Below, in pieces: positions 31,833-41,090 of a DNA stretch of 64,000 bases (position 1 is the stretch's first letter; each line of letters starts with the position of its first letter). The stretch is taken from assembly GCA_020073245.1 (NCBI GenBank), contig JAIQFQ010000006.1, forward strand, positions 1-64,000, in the 5' to 3' direction. The notes under the pieces are model-generated. The model did not search any database and was not told where the DNA came from. It saw only the letters and a list, made by a program, of their open reading frames with translations. A program made the position numbers and the translations under genes. This DNA comes from Terriglobia bacterium (GTDB lineage Bacteria > Acidobacteriota > Thermoanaerobaculia > Thermoanaerobaculales > Thermoanaerobaculaceae).

Positions 31833-33532
31833 CAGGCACCGCCCCGTGGGCGTGCGCCCCGACGCAACGCCACCAACTCCAGCCAACGCCCCTTTGCGAC
31901 GTTGATGCCGGTCGCCGAGGCGATCTCCTCGAGGGGAAGCGTACCGAGGTATCGGAGCGTACGGTCGAGGCTCGTTCGCGGAGTGACGAGTACACCCGGC
32001 GCCTCCGTGCGCGCCCACTCTGCCAACGATTTCTCCGACTGTAGGCGGGTGATAGGAGTTCGGCCGACGTAGAAGACGAGGCTCGGTTCGTCGAATTCGA
32101 ATGTGGCGACCGGCGTCGTGGCCTCGGTCCGCACCCGAATAATGGCCGCAAGGTGCGGCACGGGCTTGACCGCCTCCACCGTCGGCAGGACCCAGGCGGC
32201 TGCCAGGAATTGGCAGAGAAGAGTTGCGGGACCGAGCCACGTCACGGTCCGCCATGGCTGTTCGCACCATTTCGGTCGAAGCGTAACGAAAGTAAGCGCG
32301 ACGACTAGCCCGCCCAGGACGGCGGCCCGTGCCGAAAAGCCGGGCGCGCCGACGAACACCGCGACCGCCGCCAGCGCGGCGAGCTCGAGCGCAACGACCG
32401 GGGCAAGAAACCACGCCCCGAGGCGGAGCCACCTCGTCGCGGCCTCCGGAAGAGCGCCGCTCCGGTGGGCATCGAGAGTGGCTGCGGTCAACAGGGCGAG
32501 CGCCGGCCAGATCGGCAGGACGTAATGGGGGAGCTTGGTCATCACGACGGTGAAAAGTGCGACGGGAAGCCCGATCCAGCCGCACAGAAGCGCGCGGGAC
32601 ATCCGGTCACCGACGGCTGCCCGGAGGAGAGCCGATCCCGAACCTGCGAGGTACAACGTCCAGGGGGCAAAGCCGATGAGCACGACCGGAAGGTAGAAGG
32701 GCAGCGTGAGGAAGAAGTTGCCGCCGTGGCCCTCGATCGGGGTAAGGATGCGCTGCAACACGTGGAACCCGAAGAACTCTCGTGCGAACTTTCCCCCCGA
32801 CTGGACATCCGCAAGCACGAACCACGCTGCAAGGACCGCGATGCTCAGGACCGTCGCTTCACCGACCTCCAAAGACGCGCGTCGGCGGTCCCCGCTGCGA
32901 GCGCCTGCTTCTGCGGCGTTGCGCCCCGCAAGAATGGTGCTGCCGATGGCGACTAGCGGAACGACTAGGCCGACGGGGCCCTTGGCGAACTGGCCGATGG
33001 CGAGCGGTGTGGCGAGCAGGAGAACGCGGGCCCACGGCGGACCGGTCGGGGGCAGTTGGGTCGTGACGAAGATGGCGACGGACCCGGTGACGGACGCGAG
33101 GAGAACGGCATCGGCCGTTGCGGCGCTTCCCTGTACCATCATCAGCAGGTTCGCAGCCAGGACGATCATTGCTGCGTGCCCTACCCATTTCGAGAAGAGC
33201 TTCCGGCCGATGGCGAACGTGAACAACGCGGCCAGCGTCACACCGAGCGGTGACCAGACACGAACCGCAAACTCGGTGGCCCCGAATGCACGGATCGAAG
33301 ATGACATGAGCCAGTAGAGGAGGACCGGCTTGGCTGCCCAGATCTCACCGTTGAAGGTCGGGACGAGGTAACGTCCCGAGTTGACCATCTCGACCGCCGC
33401 CTCCGCGAACCACGCCTCGTCCCGATCCCATAGCGTCGTCCATGGTGTCTGTGCGAGGTAGGCGAGGAAGATCACACCGGCGACGCCGAGGGCGACGCCC
33501 CAGCCCGTCGTCTGCTTCGCCGCGGTGGCCAT
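31832..33532 (-). CDS. GT39/ArnT-type polyprenyl-phosphate glycosyltransferase
   Basis: A 566-residue integral membrane protein with about a dozen hydrophobic segments. Asp-Arg-Asp-Glu-Ala-Trp near residue 37 is the acidic motif of the first periplasmic loop in PMT/ArnT enzymes, which transfer sugars from polyprenyl phosphate to lipid A or proteins. The family is clear, the donor and acceptor are not; coupling with waaA suggests LPS/lipid A decoration. ATG 33532 starts a normal short cytoplasmic tail; the ribosome site is weak. It is divergent from the MsbA-like gene 55 bp away. Confidence 0.8.
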   Translation of the reverse strand: MATAAKQTTGWGVALGVAGVIFLAYLAQTPWTTLWDRDEAWFAEAAVEMVNSGRYLVPTFNGEIWAAKPVLLYWLMSSSIRAFGATEFAVRVWSPLGVTLAALFTFAIGRKLFSKWVGHAAMIVLAANLLMMVQGSAATADAVLLASVTGSVAIFVTTQLPPTGPPWARVLLLATPLAIGQFAKGPVGLVVPLVAIGSTILAGRNAAEAGARSGDRRRASLEVGEATVLSIAVLAAWFVLADVQSGGKFAREFFGFHVLQRILTPIEGHGGNFFLTLPFYLPVVLIGFAPWTLYLAGSGSALLRAAVGDRMSRALLCGWIGLPVALFTVVMTKLPHYVLPIWPALALLTAATLDAHRSGALPEAATRWLRLGAWFLAPVVALELAALAAVAVFVGAPGFSARAAVLGGLVVALTFVTLRPKWCEQPWRTVTWLGPATLLCQFLAAAWVLPTVEAVKPVPHLAAIIRVRTEATTPVATFEFDEPSLVFYVGRTPITRLQSEKSLAEWARTEAPGVLVTPRTSLDRTLRYLGTLPLEEIASATGINVAKGRWLELVALRRGARPRGGA

Positions 33533-33587
33533 ATCGTGTCGTTCCAGGCGCGTGCAGTCTAGCGTAATCCGGTACCATGGCACTGAG

Positions 33588-35429
33588 ATGAAGACAGGCC
33601 ACCTGCTCGCGGCTCTCGTTCGCGAAGCCGTGCGCTACCCCGGCCGGCTTTCCCTGGCCGCTGCCAGCCTTCTCGGACTCGGAGCCGCGGAGTTGTCGCT
33701 GCCCTGGATCGTCAAGCGGTGGGTCGAAGGCCCACTCATGCACGGCGGTGCAGGCGAGGTGCGCAGCGCTCTCGCGGTTGCCAGTGCAATCGCGGCGGCG
33801 GCGGCCGTCCTGCTCTTCGCCTCCCGCGCGTTGCTCGCGAGCGTCAACCAGCGAATGCTCGGCCGGCTGCGCGACTCGGCCGTCGAGCGTGTGCTCCAGG
33901 CGGAGCCGGGAACCATCCGCGGCTACGCTACGGGCGACCTGATGTCTCGTGTGTTCCAGGATGCCGGAATGCTGTCGGGGTTCGTCGAGAACGTCCTCAA
34001 ACGTCTGCTCGGCGACGGCATCCTGGTCCTGGGCGCCCTCGTCATGATGTTCCTGCTGCACGCCAGGCTCGCCGTCGTCACGTGTCTTCTCGCCCCGCTG
34101 ATCGGGGTTCTGCTCGCCTCGCTCGGAGGGGTCATCCGCCGCTGGGGGGGCGTCGCGCAGCAGAGCATGGGAACCCTCGGTGGCGTCCTGCAGGAAATGC
34201 TGCAGGGGTTCACCACGATCAAGGGATACCAGAGCGAGGCGTCCGAGGCCGCGCGCTTCGCCGAGCAGGACCGACGCTACCGGCAGCGTGCGGTGATGGC
34301 CGAGGTCTGGACCGCACTCCTCGTGGCGCTCGTCTTCCTGGTGGCCGCGGCCGGGTTCATCCTCGCCATCTGGTACGGCAGTCTGCAGGTCATCGCCGGG
34401 ACGATCACTGCCGGGGGCCTGCTCGCGTTCTGCCTCTACGCCGGCCAGACGGTCGAGCCGCTGCGGCGGTTGGCCGAGCTGCACGGCATGCTGCAGCGAT
34501 CACTGGCCGCGGCCGAGCGGCTGTTCGAGCTCCTGGACCTGCCGGTTCCCGGGAGCGGGCCCACCCAGGTGTGCAGGACCCACGCCCCTCCCGGGAGACG
34601 GGACACCGCCGACACCCGCCAAGCCCGTCACCCTGCGGCCGCGGCGCTGAAAATGGAACGAGTGCACTTCCGCCATCACGGGTCGCACGCGCTTCTGGAG
34701 GGCCTCGACCTTTGCATCGAGCCGGGAGAACGGGTCGCACTGGTGGCGGCGAGCGGCGCAGGTAAGAGCACCCTCGCGCGCCTTCTGGTACGGTTTCTCG
34801 ATCCGAGCTCGGGGCGAATCCTCCTCGATGGCATCGATATCCGAACTCTGTCGCTGCACGACCTGCGGCGCCGGATCTGCGTCGTGGAGCAGGAGCCGTT
34901 TCTTTTCAGCGGTCCTCTCATCGACAACATCCGGTACGGCTCTCCGGACGCGCCGCCGGCAATCGTTGGAAAGGCGGCACGGCTAACCGGACTGGAAACG
35001 CTGGCGACATCCCGGCCGGAGGGTCTCGCTGCGCCTCTCGCCGAGGCCGGCCGGGACGCATCCGGGGGCCAGAGGCAACGGGTGGCACTGGCCCGAGCGG
35101 TCGTCCGCGACCCCGACCTTCTGGTCCTGGACGAGGCGACCAGCGCCCTGGACAGCGAGTCGGAGGCCGAGATCCTGGCGAACCTCGAGTCCTGGTTCGC
35201 TTCCCGGACCGTCATCATCATGGCGCACCGCCTGTCGAGCGTCCGGCGCGTACCGCGCATCATCGTTCTCGAGGACGGGCGGGTCGCGGGCGAGGGCGGT
35301 TTCCGTGAGCTGGCACGGAGCTGCGCGGCGTTTCGGGCGCTCTTCGCCGAGCAGCTCGCGGCGGACGGGGCGAGTGTGGGAGCGGCCCCATCGGCGCGCG
35401 GCCTCGGTGGCGGGTCGCCGTCGGCTTGA
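33588..35429 (+). CDS. MsbA-like ABC transporter (fused membrane and ATPase domains)
   Basis: A 613-residue half-transporter. Residues 1-310 form a six-helix exporter domain and residues ~345-600 the ATPase, with Ala-Ser-Gly-Ala-Gly-Lys-Ser-Thr (Walker A), Ala-Ser-Gly-Gly-Gln-Arg-Gln-Arg (signature) and Leu-Val-Leu-Asp-Glu-Ala-Thr-Ser-Ala-Leu-Asp (Walker B). A Pro/Arg-rich linker of about 30 residues joins the halves. Among lipid A genes the likely role is flipping lipid A-core across the inner membrane, but the sequence alone cannot exclude another lipid or drug substrate. Confidence 0.82.
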   Translation: MKTGHLLAALVREAVRYPGRLSLAAASLLGLGAAELSLPWIVKRWVEGPLMHGGAGEVRSALAVASAIAAAAAVLLFASRALLASVNQRMLGRLRDSAVERVLQAEPGTIRGYATGDLMSRVFQDAGMLSGFVENVLKRLLGDGILVLGALVMMFLLHARLAVVTCLLAPLIGVLLASLGGVIRRWGGVAQQSMGTLGGVLQEMLQGFTTIKGYQSEASEAARFAEQDRRYRQRAVMAEVWTALLVALVFLVAAAGFILAIWYGSLQVIAGTITAGGLLAFCLYAGQTVEPLRRLAELHGMLQRSLAAAERLFELLDLPVPGSGPTQVCRTHAPPGRRDTADTRQARHPAAAALKMERVHFRHHGSHALLEGLDLCIEPGERVALVAASGAGKSTLARLLVRFLDPSSGRILLDGIDIRTLSLHDLRRRICVVEQEPFLFSGPLIDNIRYGSPDAPPAIVGKAARLTGLETLATSRPEGLAAPLAEAGRDASGGQRQRVALARAVVRDPDLLVLDEATSALDSESEAEILANLESWFASRTVIIMAHRLSSVRRVPRIIVLEDGRVAGEGGFRELARSCAAFRALFAEQLAADGASVGAAPSARGLGGGSPSA

Positions 35430-35519
35430 CAACCCCGTGACGGGGGACCAGACTTGCACTAGTTTCGACGCACGAGACTTCGATTGGATTCCAATTGCCT
35501 GACCTGTGAGGAGGATGCC

Positions 35520-36371
35520 ATGAGGGGGAGCGTGAAGACAGTTATCGGCGCGGTGATTCTGGGCGCAACCGTGCTCGCGTGGCCGGCAGCGGCGCAGCCG
35601 TCGTTGACATGCCCCGGATCGGGGGATTTCTGCCCGAGTGGAGGGCCATTGGGTACCTGCGCCGCCTTCGTGGACCTGCACGGCACGGGCATTTACGTCA
35701 AGGGTGACCCGCTCATCACGTTCAACTTCGCGAGCGGGATGCTCCAAATCTGCGACCCGTGGTCTGCGATGTGCTGCGGCGCGAATACCAACCTCATCAA
35801 CTTCTCGCACATTGACAATCAGACCTGCTATGACCAGGCGTTCAGGAACAAGTGCGGAGCCGGCCCGCAGATCATGTCTGCCGATACTTTCTCGCCCGGC
35901 AACAACCCCCTGTCGTTCATGTTCAACGACGGCTCGTCCGGGGGCGGAGGCCTCGTCCCGTCCGGGGGCCCTTACTCGGGACTCCAGATCGGTCCGCCGT
36001 TGAGCCTTCTCGTTCCTTTCGAGGGTGTCGATGCGACAGGCGGGGGTGGTGCGTTCAACCACATGACGATTCCCTGGTCGATGGCCAGCATGCTCGGGAT
36101 GAACGGGAGCTGCAAGCTCAACTCTTCAGGGCCTGACCCGCAGATCTTCCTGCCGGTGCAGCACATTCCAGGAGCGGGCATGGGTACGTTCCAGATCCAG
36201 TTTGCCTCACCGTTTGACTCAGGATTCTGCTCCTCGCCTCTGCTGTCGCTGGTCGCCTTCCAGGGCGTGGGCAACATCCCCACGCTGTCCGAGTGGGGGA
36301 TGATCGTCCTGGCACTCGGCATGGCCACGCTCGGGTGGTTGGTCCTCCGCCGCCAGCAGGTGCTTGCCTGA
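35520..36371 (+). CDS. Exported IPTL-CTERM protein
   Basis: A 283-residue protein with an N-terminal signal peptide (~25 residues, ending Ala-Ala-Ala-Gln) and a C-terminal sorting signal: Ile-Pro-Thr-Leu-Ser-Glu-Trp-Gly, one membrane helix, then Arg-Arg. That tripartite tail defines IPTL-CTERM proteins. The mature part is Gly/Ser/Pro-rich with ten or so Cys, several in pairs, suggesting disulfides; no known domain. GAGGAGG precedes the ATG. It is unrelated to the flanking msbA-like and lpxB genes, so its role there is unclear. It probably becomes a surface or outer-membrane-associated protein. Confidence 0.8.
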   Translation: MRGSVKTVIGAVILGATVLAWPAAAQPSLTCPGSGDFCPSGGPLGTCAAFVDLHGTGIYVKGDPLITFNFASGMLQICDPWSAMCCGANTNLINFSHIDNQTCYDQAFRNKCGAGPQIMSADTFSPGNNPLSFMFNDGSSGGGGLVPSGGPYSGLQIGPPLSLLVPFEGVDATGGGGAFNHMTIPWSMASMLGMNGSCKLNSSGPDPQIFLPVQHIPGAGMGTFQIQFASPFDSGFCSSPLLSLVAFQGVGNIPTLSEWGMIVLALGMATLGWLVLRRQQVLA

Positions 36372-36404
36372 CGACCGACCGCGGCGGCGAGTAGACTACC
36401 CTCG

Positions 36405-36665
36405 ATGGCAGAGGGACCTCGAACTCGACCGGCGGTGAGGCGGGCGGGGCTCTGGTACCTGCTGGCGAGCACGTACCTGGTGGCCCGGTTGCTCTCCAAC
36501 CGAATCCTCGGCGGCGCGTGGGGCCTCGACACGGAGCTCGCCGTTGAGGCCGCCGCTATCCCTCTTGTGCAAGTGGCCGTGGTCGAGCTGTTTCGACTGG
36601 GCCGGAGCGCCGGATCTTCAACGCGCGCGGGAAGCGACGGGGACCTCGGGGCGAGCCAGGCTTGA
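36405..36665 (+). CDS. Small membrane protein upstream of lpxB
   Basis: An 86-residue protein with two hydrophobic stretches (about residues 15-35 and 46-62) and a polar Ser/Gly-rich tail. No family recognised. Its stop overlaps the TTG start of lpxB by four bases (TTGA), which supports that it is a real, co-translated gene. No strong ribosome site. It might assist lipid A synthesis at the membrane, but nothing in the sequence shows that. Confidence 0.5.
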   Translation: MAEGPRTRPAVRRAGLWYLLASTYLVARLLSNRILGGAWGLDTELAVEAAAIPLVQVAVVELFRLGRSAGSSTRAGSDGDLGASQA

Positions 36666-37909
36666 AGGTCTTCATCAGCGCGGGCGAGGTCTCCGGCGAT
36701 ACCGTGGGTGCCCGGCTGGCCCGGACGCTCCGGGAGATTGAGCCTCGAGCGGAGGTCTTCGGCGTCGGTGGCGCCCGCATGGCCGCCGCCGGTGTCGAGA
36801 TCGACGCCCACACCAACCATCTCGGGACGGTCGGCGTCACGGAGGCCGTGAGGGCCGTCCCGGCCTTCGCCCGTGTCCTGCTCGCAATCCGCCGTAGGGT
36901 CCGCGCCGCACGGCCGGACGTCGCCGTTCACATCGGCAACGACGTGTTCAACGTGCTGCTCGCTCGCTGGCTGCGGCGGCGGGGGGTCCCAACGGTCTCG
37001 TACTTCCCGCCGCAGGTCTGGATCTGGCGCGCCGTGGCCCCGCTGATCGCGAAAAGTTACGACGCGATCCTGACGAGCTTCCCCCTCGAGCAGGAGGTGT
37101 ACGAGCGAGTCGGCGCGCACACGGGGACCGCGGTGTCGTTCGTGGGCCATTATCTGTGCGAGACACTCGTGCCCCGGACGACCGAGGAGATGGCCCTGAG
37201 CAGGCAGAGGCTCGGATTGGCAGACGCCTCGCGTGTCGTCGGTCTGCTGCCCGGCAGCCGTCCTCACGAGGTGCGACGGCTCACGGGGGTCCTGCTGGAT
37301 GCGGCGCGCGAGCTGTGCCGGTCGGACGACCACCTCCGGTTCGTGGTGCCGGTGGCGGACTCCGTGTACCGCGCCGGTATCGAAAGCAAAGCCCGGCGTA
37401 GAGACCTCGGTGCGCGTCTGCTTGTGATGGACGACAGCCACGAGGCCATGAGGTCGGCAGACGTCGTCCTGCTCGCCTCGGGGACCGCGTCGCTCGAGGC
37501 GGCGCTGTTGGGCGTGCCGATGGTCATCGTCTACAAGGTCTCCGCGATGACGCTCGGTGTCATGCGGGGGATCATTCGGCTCGGTCTGATAGAGTCGGAA
37601 ACGGTGGGCCTGCCCAACCTCATTCTTGGACACGAGGTGGTGCCGGAGCTGCGGCAGTCGCGCGCCTCGGCGGCCGGTATCGTTCGCGAGGCGCGGGCGC
37701 TCTTGGACGACGAGCGCAGGCGGCACGCGGTGCGGGCGGCGCTCCTGGGCGTTGGTGGGAAGGTCTCCGGTGGTTCCACCCTGGAACGGGTCGCCGAGGC
37801 CGTCGTTGCGGTGGCCACTTCACGGGCCGGCACCGGAACCGCCGGTGCGCGCACGGTGCGCGGCCAGAGCGTGGTGGGGTTGCCGAGGATCACCGAGGGG
37901 CGGAGCTGA
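36662..37909 (+). CDS. lpxB: Lipid-A-disaccharide synthase
   Basis: A 415-residue GT19 enzyme. Family features are Ala-Gly-Glu-Val-Ser-Gly-Asp at the N-terminus, Pro-Pro-Gln-Val-Trp-Ile-Trp, Leu-Leu-Pro-Gly-Ser-Arg, Ala-Ser-Gly-Thr-Ala-Ser-Leu-Glu and Gly-Leu-Pro-Asn-Leu-Ile-Leu. It joins UDP-diacylglucosamine and lipid X to form the lipid A disaccharide. TTG start within the previous gene's stop. lpxD follows after one base, so the two are an operon. The Ala/Thr/Gly-rich C-terminal 30 residues are a little longer than usual. Confidence 0.92.
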   Translation: MKVFISAGEVSGDTVGARLARTLREIEPRAEVFGVGGARMAAAGVEIDAHTNHLGTVGVTEAVRAVPAFARVLLAIRRRVRAARPDVAVHIGNDVFNVLLARWLRRRGVPTVSYFPPQVWIWRAVAPLIAKSYDAILTSFPLEQEVYERVGAHTGTAVSFVGHYLCETLVPRTTEEMALSRQRLGLADASRVVGLLPGSRPHEVRRLTGVLLDAARELCRSDDHLRFVVPVADSVYRAGIESKARRRDLGARLLVMDDSHEAMRSADVVLLASGTASLEAALLGVPMVIVYKVSAMTLGVMRGIIRLGLIESETVGLPNLILGHEVVPELRQSRASAAGIVREARALLDDERRRHAVRAALLGVGGKVSGGSTLERVAEAVVAVATSRAGTGTAGARTVRGQSVVGLPRITEGRS

Positions 37910-37910
37910 A

Positions 37911-38972
37911 ATGTCAAGCCACACACTGGCAGCGATCGCGAGAGAGGTCGGAGGGGTTCTCCAGGGGAACCCGGACCAGGTCATCGAACGGGTTCGTGGC
38001 GTCGAAGAGGCGGCCCAAGGCGACATTTGCGTCGTCATCGACCGTCGCTTCGCACGCGACCTCAGCGCGCTCGGCGCCTCGGCGTTCATCGTTCCCTCGG
38101 GTGTCGAGGGGCCGGGGCTCAACGTCATCAAGGTCGACAACCCGCGCGCGGCGCTGATCCGTGTGCTCGAGCTCTTCTATCCCGAAGCGAGGAGGACTGG
38201 CGGGATCGAGGCGGGCGCTCACGTATCGCAGCATGCGCGGATGGGGTCGGACGTGTTCGTGGCCACCGGCGCGACGGTCGAGGCGGGTGCTTCGGTCGGC
38301 GACCGATGCCAGATCCTCGGCCACGCCTACGTGGGTGAGAGTGTGGTGATCGGCCACGACAGCGTCATCTTTCCGAACGTGACACTGTACGCTGGCGTCC
38401 GGTTGGGATGTCGGAATCGCATCCACAGTGGCGCGGTCATCGGGAGCGACGGCTTCGGCTACGACCGGGATGCCGCGGGGGTGCAGCACAAGATCCCGCA
38501 GGTGGGCTCCGTGGAGATCGGGGATGACGTGGAGATCGGCGCCAACACCACCGTGGATCGCGCCACGCTGGGCGTGACCCGTATCGGCGACGGCACCAAG
38601 ATCGACAACCTGGTGCAGATCGGGCACAACTCCACCATCGGCAAACACTGCTGCCTGATCGGTCAGGTCGGTCTGTCCGGCAGCGTCACGCTGGGGGACT
38701 ACTGCGTTCTAGCTGGCCAGGCGGGTGTGGCTGACCACGTCACGCTCGCGAACAATGTGATCGTCGGCGCCCAGGCAGGCGTCCATCGCGACCTTGGGCC
38801 CGGACCCTGGCTCGGCAGCCCGGCGATTCCGGCGGACGAGGCGTACCGGGTGTACACGGCGCTGAGCCGGCTGCCGGAGATGCGTCGGACGCTGCGCGTG
38901 TTGGAGGAAAGGCTCAAGAAGCTGGAAAGCGCCGCGGAGCCCCGAGGGACGGACGGGAAGGAAAGCGGGTGA
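37911..38972 (+). CDS. lpxD: UDP-3-O-acylglucosamine N-acyltransferase
   Basis: A 353-residue protein. An N-terminal uridine-binding domain (~1-100) is followed by a left-handed beta-helix of hexapeptide repeats and a C-terminal helix, the LpxD layout and length. The catalytic His lies in Ile-Gly-His-Asn-Ser near residue 240. It N-acylates UDP-3-O-acylglucosamine from 3-hydroxyacyl-ACP. ATG directly after the lpxB stop, with a GAGGGGCGGAG region upstream. The 3-hydroxyacyl donors could be influenced by the KS/DH cluster of the same region. Confidence 0.93.
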   Translation: MSSHTLAAIAREVGGVLQGNPDQVIERVRGVEEAAQGDICVVIDRRFARDLSALGASAFIVPSGVEGPGLNVIKVDNPRAALIRVLELFYPEARRTGGIEAGAHVSQHARMGSDVFVATGATVEAGASVGDRCQILGHAYVGESVVIGHDSVIFPNVTLYAGVRLGCRNRIHSGAVIGSDGFGYDRDAAGVQHKIPQVGSVEIGDDVEIGANTTVDRATLGVTRIGDGTKIDNLVQIGHNSTIGKHCCLIGQVGLSGSVTLGDYCVLAGQAGVADHVTLANNVIVGAQAGVHRDLGPGPWLGSPAIPADEAYRVYTALSRLPEMRRTLRVLEERLKKLESAAEPRGTDGKESG

Positions 38973-39012
38973 GGGTCCTCTGCAACCCCGCGCGGCAGCT
39001 TACTCCGTCGTC

Positions 39013-39897
39013 ATGTCCCGTCGTCTGCGTACCGCCCTGGCGGTCCCTCAGCGGGCCAGAGGTACGATCGGGTCGTCCACGGCCACCGACGCCGCCCCCG
39101 GGTCCGGGACGATGATCGGCGCGGTGCTGGCAGCGTGCGCGGGACCCCTCGCTGTGCTCTATCGTGCGTACTTTGCGACGCTCCGGGTGAGCGGTCTCTT
39201 GGCTGACGGCACCGCGACGCGGCCGAGAGAGTACCCCTTCGGCCGAGAGCTGTTCGCCCTCTGTGAGAGGGACGCGCTGCTGCTCGCGGGCATCAGCAGC
39301 TACACGCCCTTCACGGCCCTGGTCACCATCGGCACGGACGGGGACTGGGCGGCCGCCCTCCTGAACAGGCTCGGCTTCGACACTGTTCGGGGCTCGAGCC
39401 TGCGTGGAGGATCGCAGGCGGTATCCGGGCTCGTGCGCGCCTTGCGCACCTCGGAAAAACCGGCCGCAATCGTCGTGGACGGCCCCCTGGGACCTGCGGG
39501 GAGGGCAAAGGAAGGAACCGTGGTCATTGGTATGCGCACGCACCGACCGATCCGAGCGCTCGGCGTCGCGTCGCGCCGCGAGATCGTGTTTCGCCGGACG
39601 TGGTCGGGGATCTCCCTGCCGTTGCCGTTCAGCCGAGTTGTCATCGCCTGCGACGACCCGCTTCCGGTGCCGATCTCTGCGGGACCGGATGAGGTTGCGG
39701 CTCTGACGGAGGAGTTGACTCGCCGGCTCGCCCTCATGCGCCGGTGCGCCCTCGCTGCGGTCGGCCGGAGCCCTGCGGAAACCACGGCGACCAGCCCGGT
39801 CACCGGCCCAGGCACGGCCAACAGTGCGGCGACTGCACCCGTGCCCGACGCAACGGCCCACGGTGCGTTGCCGTCTGACATCATGAGGACGCCATGA
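39013..39897 (+). CDS. DUF374 lysophospholipid acyltransferase-like protein
   Basis: A 294-residue protein. The core reads Gly-Phe-Asp-Thr-Val-Arg-Gly-Ser-Ser then Gly-Gly-Ser-Gln-Ala, and later Val-Asp-Gly-Pro-Leu-Gly-Pro-Ala-Gly, the conserved pattern of DUF374, a family related to lysophospholipid and lipid A acyltransferases. A hydrophobic helix precedes it (~35-55). The N-terminal 30 and C-terminal 40 residues are low-complexity; ATG 39112 is an alternative start that removes the former. It lies 40 bp after lpxD and overlaps the next gene (ATGA), so it is probably the acyltransferase completing lipid A or a similar lipid. Confidence 0.75.
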   Translation: MSRRLRTALAVPQRARGTIGSSTATDAAPGSGTMIGAVLAACAGPLAVLYRAYFATLRVSGLLADGTATRPREYPFGRELFALCERDALLLAGISSYTPFTALVTIGTDGDWAAALLNRLGFDTVRGSSLRGGSQAVSGLVRALRTSEKPAAIVVDGPLGPAGRAKEGTVVIGMRTHRPIRALGVASRREIVFRRTWSGISLPLPFSRVVIACDDPLPVPISAGPDEVAALTEELTRRLALMRRCALAAVGRSPAETTATSPVTGPGTANSAATAPVPDATAHGALPSDIMRTP

Positions 39898-40703
39898 AGA
39901 GATTCCTTCTCGTCTGGGTGAGTCTTGCCTTCGTACTGGTCGTCGGAACGGCTCTCACCTCGTATCTTGTGTTCCATCGCATCGACCTGCGCTTCGCCGC
40001 CCTGGCTCAGCTCGTGGTGATACCGATCTTCCAGGTTGCGGTGCTGATGTGGGTCAGCGGTGACTGGAACCTCAGGGCGCTGCTGCGAAACCTCCGCGAG
40101 GCACGCACGCGGGTCGTCGTCGTGGCTGTTCTCGCGGTCGATTTCGTCGTCCTCGGCCTGGGCTGGGCGCTTCAAACGCGTCCCGTGGTGGGCCTGGCAG
40201 GACCGGAGAGCCTCCAGCCCGCGTGGATAGGTGTGAAGGCACTCGCGGTCGCGGGCGCGCTGGCCATGTTGGCGGCACAGCGTTTGCAACCGCTGGCCGG
40301 GCGAGTCTGGTTCGGCCTGCTCGCGCTCGGGGTAGCGGCGCTCGGCGGCGAATCATTCAGACCCTGGCTCGGCGCTCTTCCGGATCGTCTTCTGCCGTCC
40401 GCCTTGCCGACGGTCCTCAAGTGGCTGGCCGTCTACGGCGGAATCTACCTTCTCGTGTTCGTGGGCCTCGTCCACACGGGAACCATGCTGCGTCGGCGTT
40501 CTCCGCTGGCCGGATTCTTCGTCGACGGCACCTGTGCCGTGGGTTTCCTTGCGGGCGTGATCACGGTGCTCAACATCTTCTTCTGGCCGTACCTGGTCGA
40601 GCCCTGGGCGAGTGTCGTGAGAACGTGCCTCTCGCTCGCGGCGACCTTCACCCTTGTGGGTTGTGTGTCAGCGTTGTCCGAGCGAGAGCGCGCCCGGGCC
40701 TGA
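39894..40703 (+). CDS. Polytopic membrane protein of unknown function
   Basis: A 269-residue protein with about seven hydrophobic segments spread along its length, starting with a signal-anchor-like helix. No family recognised. The ATG overlaps the stop of the DUF374 gene (ATGA) and it is the last gene of the lpxB-lpxD run, so a role in lipid handling is plausible but unproven. Confidence 0.65.
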   Translation: MKRFLLVWVSLAFVLVVGTALTSYLVFHRIDLRFAALAQLVVIPIFQVAVLMWVSGDWNLRALLRNLREARTRVVVVAVLAVDFVVLGLGWALQTRPVVGLAGPESLQPAWIGVKALAVAGALAMLAAQRLQPLAGRVWFGLLALGVAALGGESFRPWLGALPDRLLPSALPTVLKWLAVYGGIYLLVFVGLVHTGTMLRRRSPLAGFFVDGTCAVGFLAGVITVLNIFFWPYLVEPWASVVRTCLSLAATFTLVGCVSALSERERARA

Positions 40704-40727
40704 TTGAAACCCCGTTGGTTGTATTCG

Positions 40728-40760
40728 CCCTGAGTCCGGTGCCCAGGGCCCTGAGCCCGG
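40728..40760. repeat. Two direct copies of the 12-nt intergenic motif
   Basis: CCCTGAGTCCGG (40728-40739) and CCCTGAGCCCGG (40749-40760) lie 21 bp apart in the 69-bp gap between the convergent membrane-protein and sufT genes. Related copies are at 11273, 44319 and 55996. Confidence 0.5.
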
Positions 40761-40772
40761 ACCCCTGTCTTC

Positions 40773-41090
40773 TCAGTCCCAGATCCCCAACTCGGCTTTG
40801 ACCTCGTCGGAGGCCTCCGTGCGCGGGTCCCACGGAGGGTTCCACTGGAGATCGACCTCCGACTCCTGGACGCCTGGCAGGGCGGCGATGATCTGTTTCA
40901 CCTGCTCGATGATCATCGGCCCCTCGGGGCAGAACGGCGTCGTCAACGTCATGGTGACCTTGACCTTGCTCCCATCGGGAGCGACCTCGACGCCGCGGAT
41001 GAGGCCGAGTTCGACGATCGAGATGAAGATCTCCGGGTCCACGATTGGTTTGAGTGCCTCGCGCACGGTTTCGGGCGTCAGCTCGCTCAT
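40773..41090 (-). CDS. sufT: SufT/MIP18-family (DUF59) iron-sulfur assembly protein
   Basis: A 105-residue single-domain protein of the MIP18/PaaD family, with Ile-Val-Asp-Pro-Glu early and the Thr-Thr-Pro-Phe-Cys-Pro segment near residue 53 that holds the conserved Cys. It helps cluster assembly or transfer to targets. ATG 41090 shares one base with the sufU stop (TGATG) and has AGGAGG seven bases upstream. It is the last gene of the suf operon. Confidence 0.88.
   Translation of the reverse strand: MSELTPETVREALKPIVDPEIFISIVELGLIRGVEVAPDGSKVKVTMTLTTPFCPEGPMIIEQVKQIIAALPGVQESEVDLQWNPPWDPRTEASDEVKAELGIWD

Noticed and set aside
35433-35445. CCCCG-TGA-CGGGG hairpin after the MsbA-like gene, overlapping a TTGACA
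   Set aside because: The stem is short with no T-run and the -10 counterpart of TTGACA is poor, so neither terminator nor promoter is supported.
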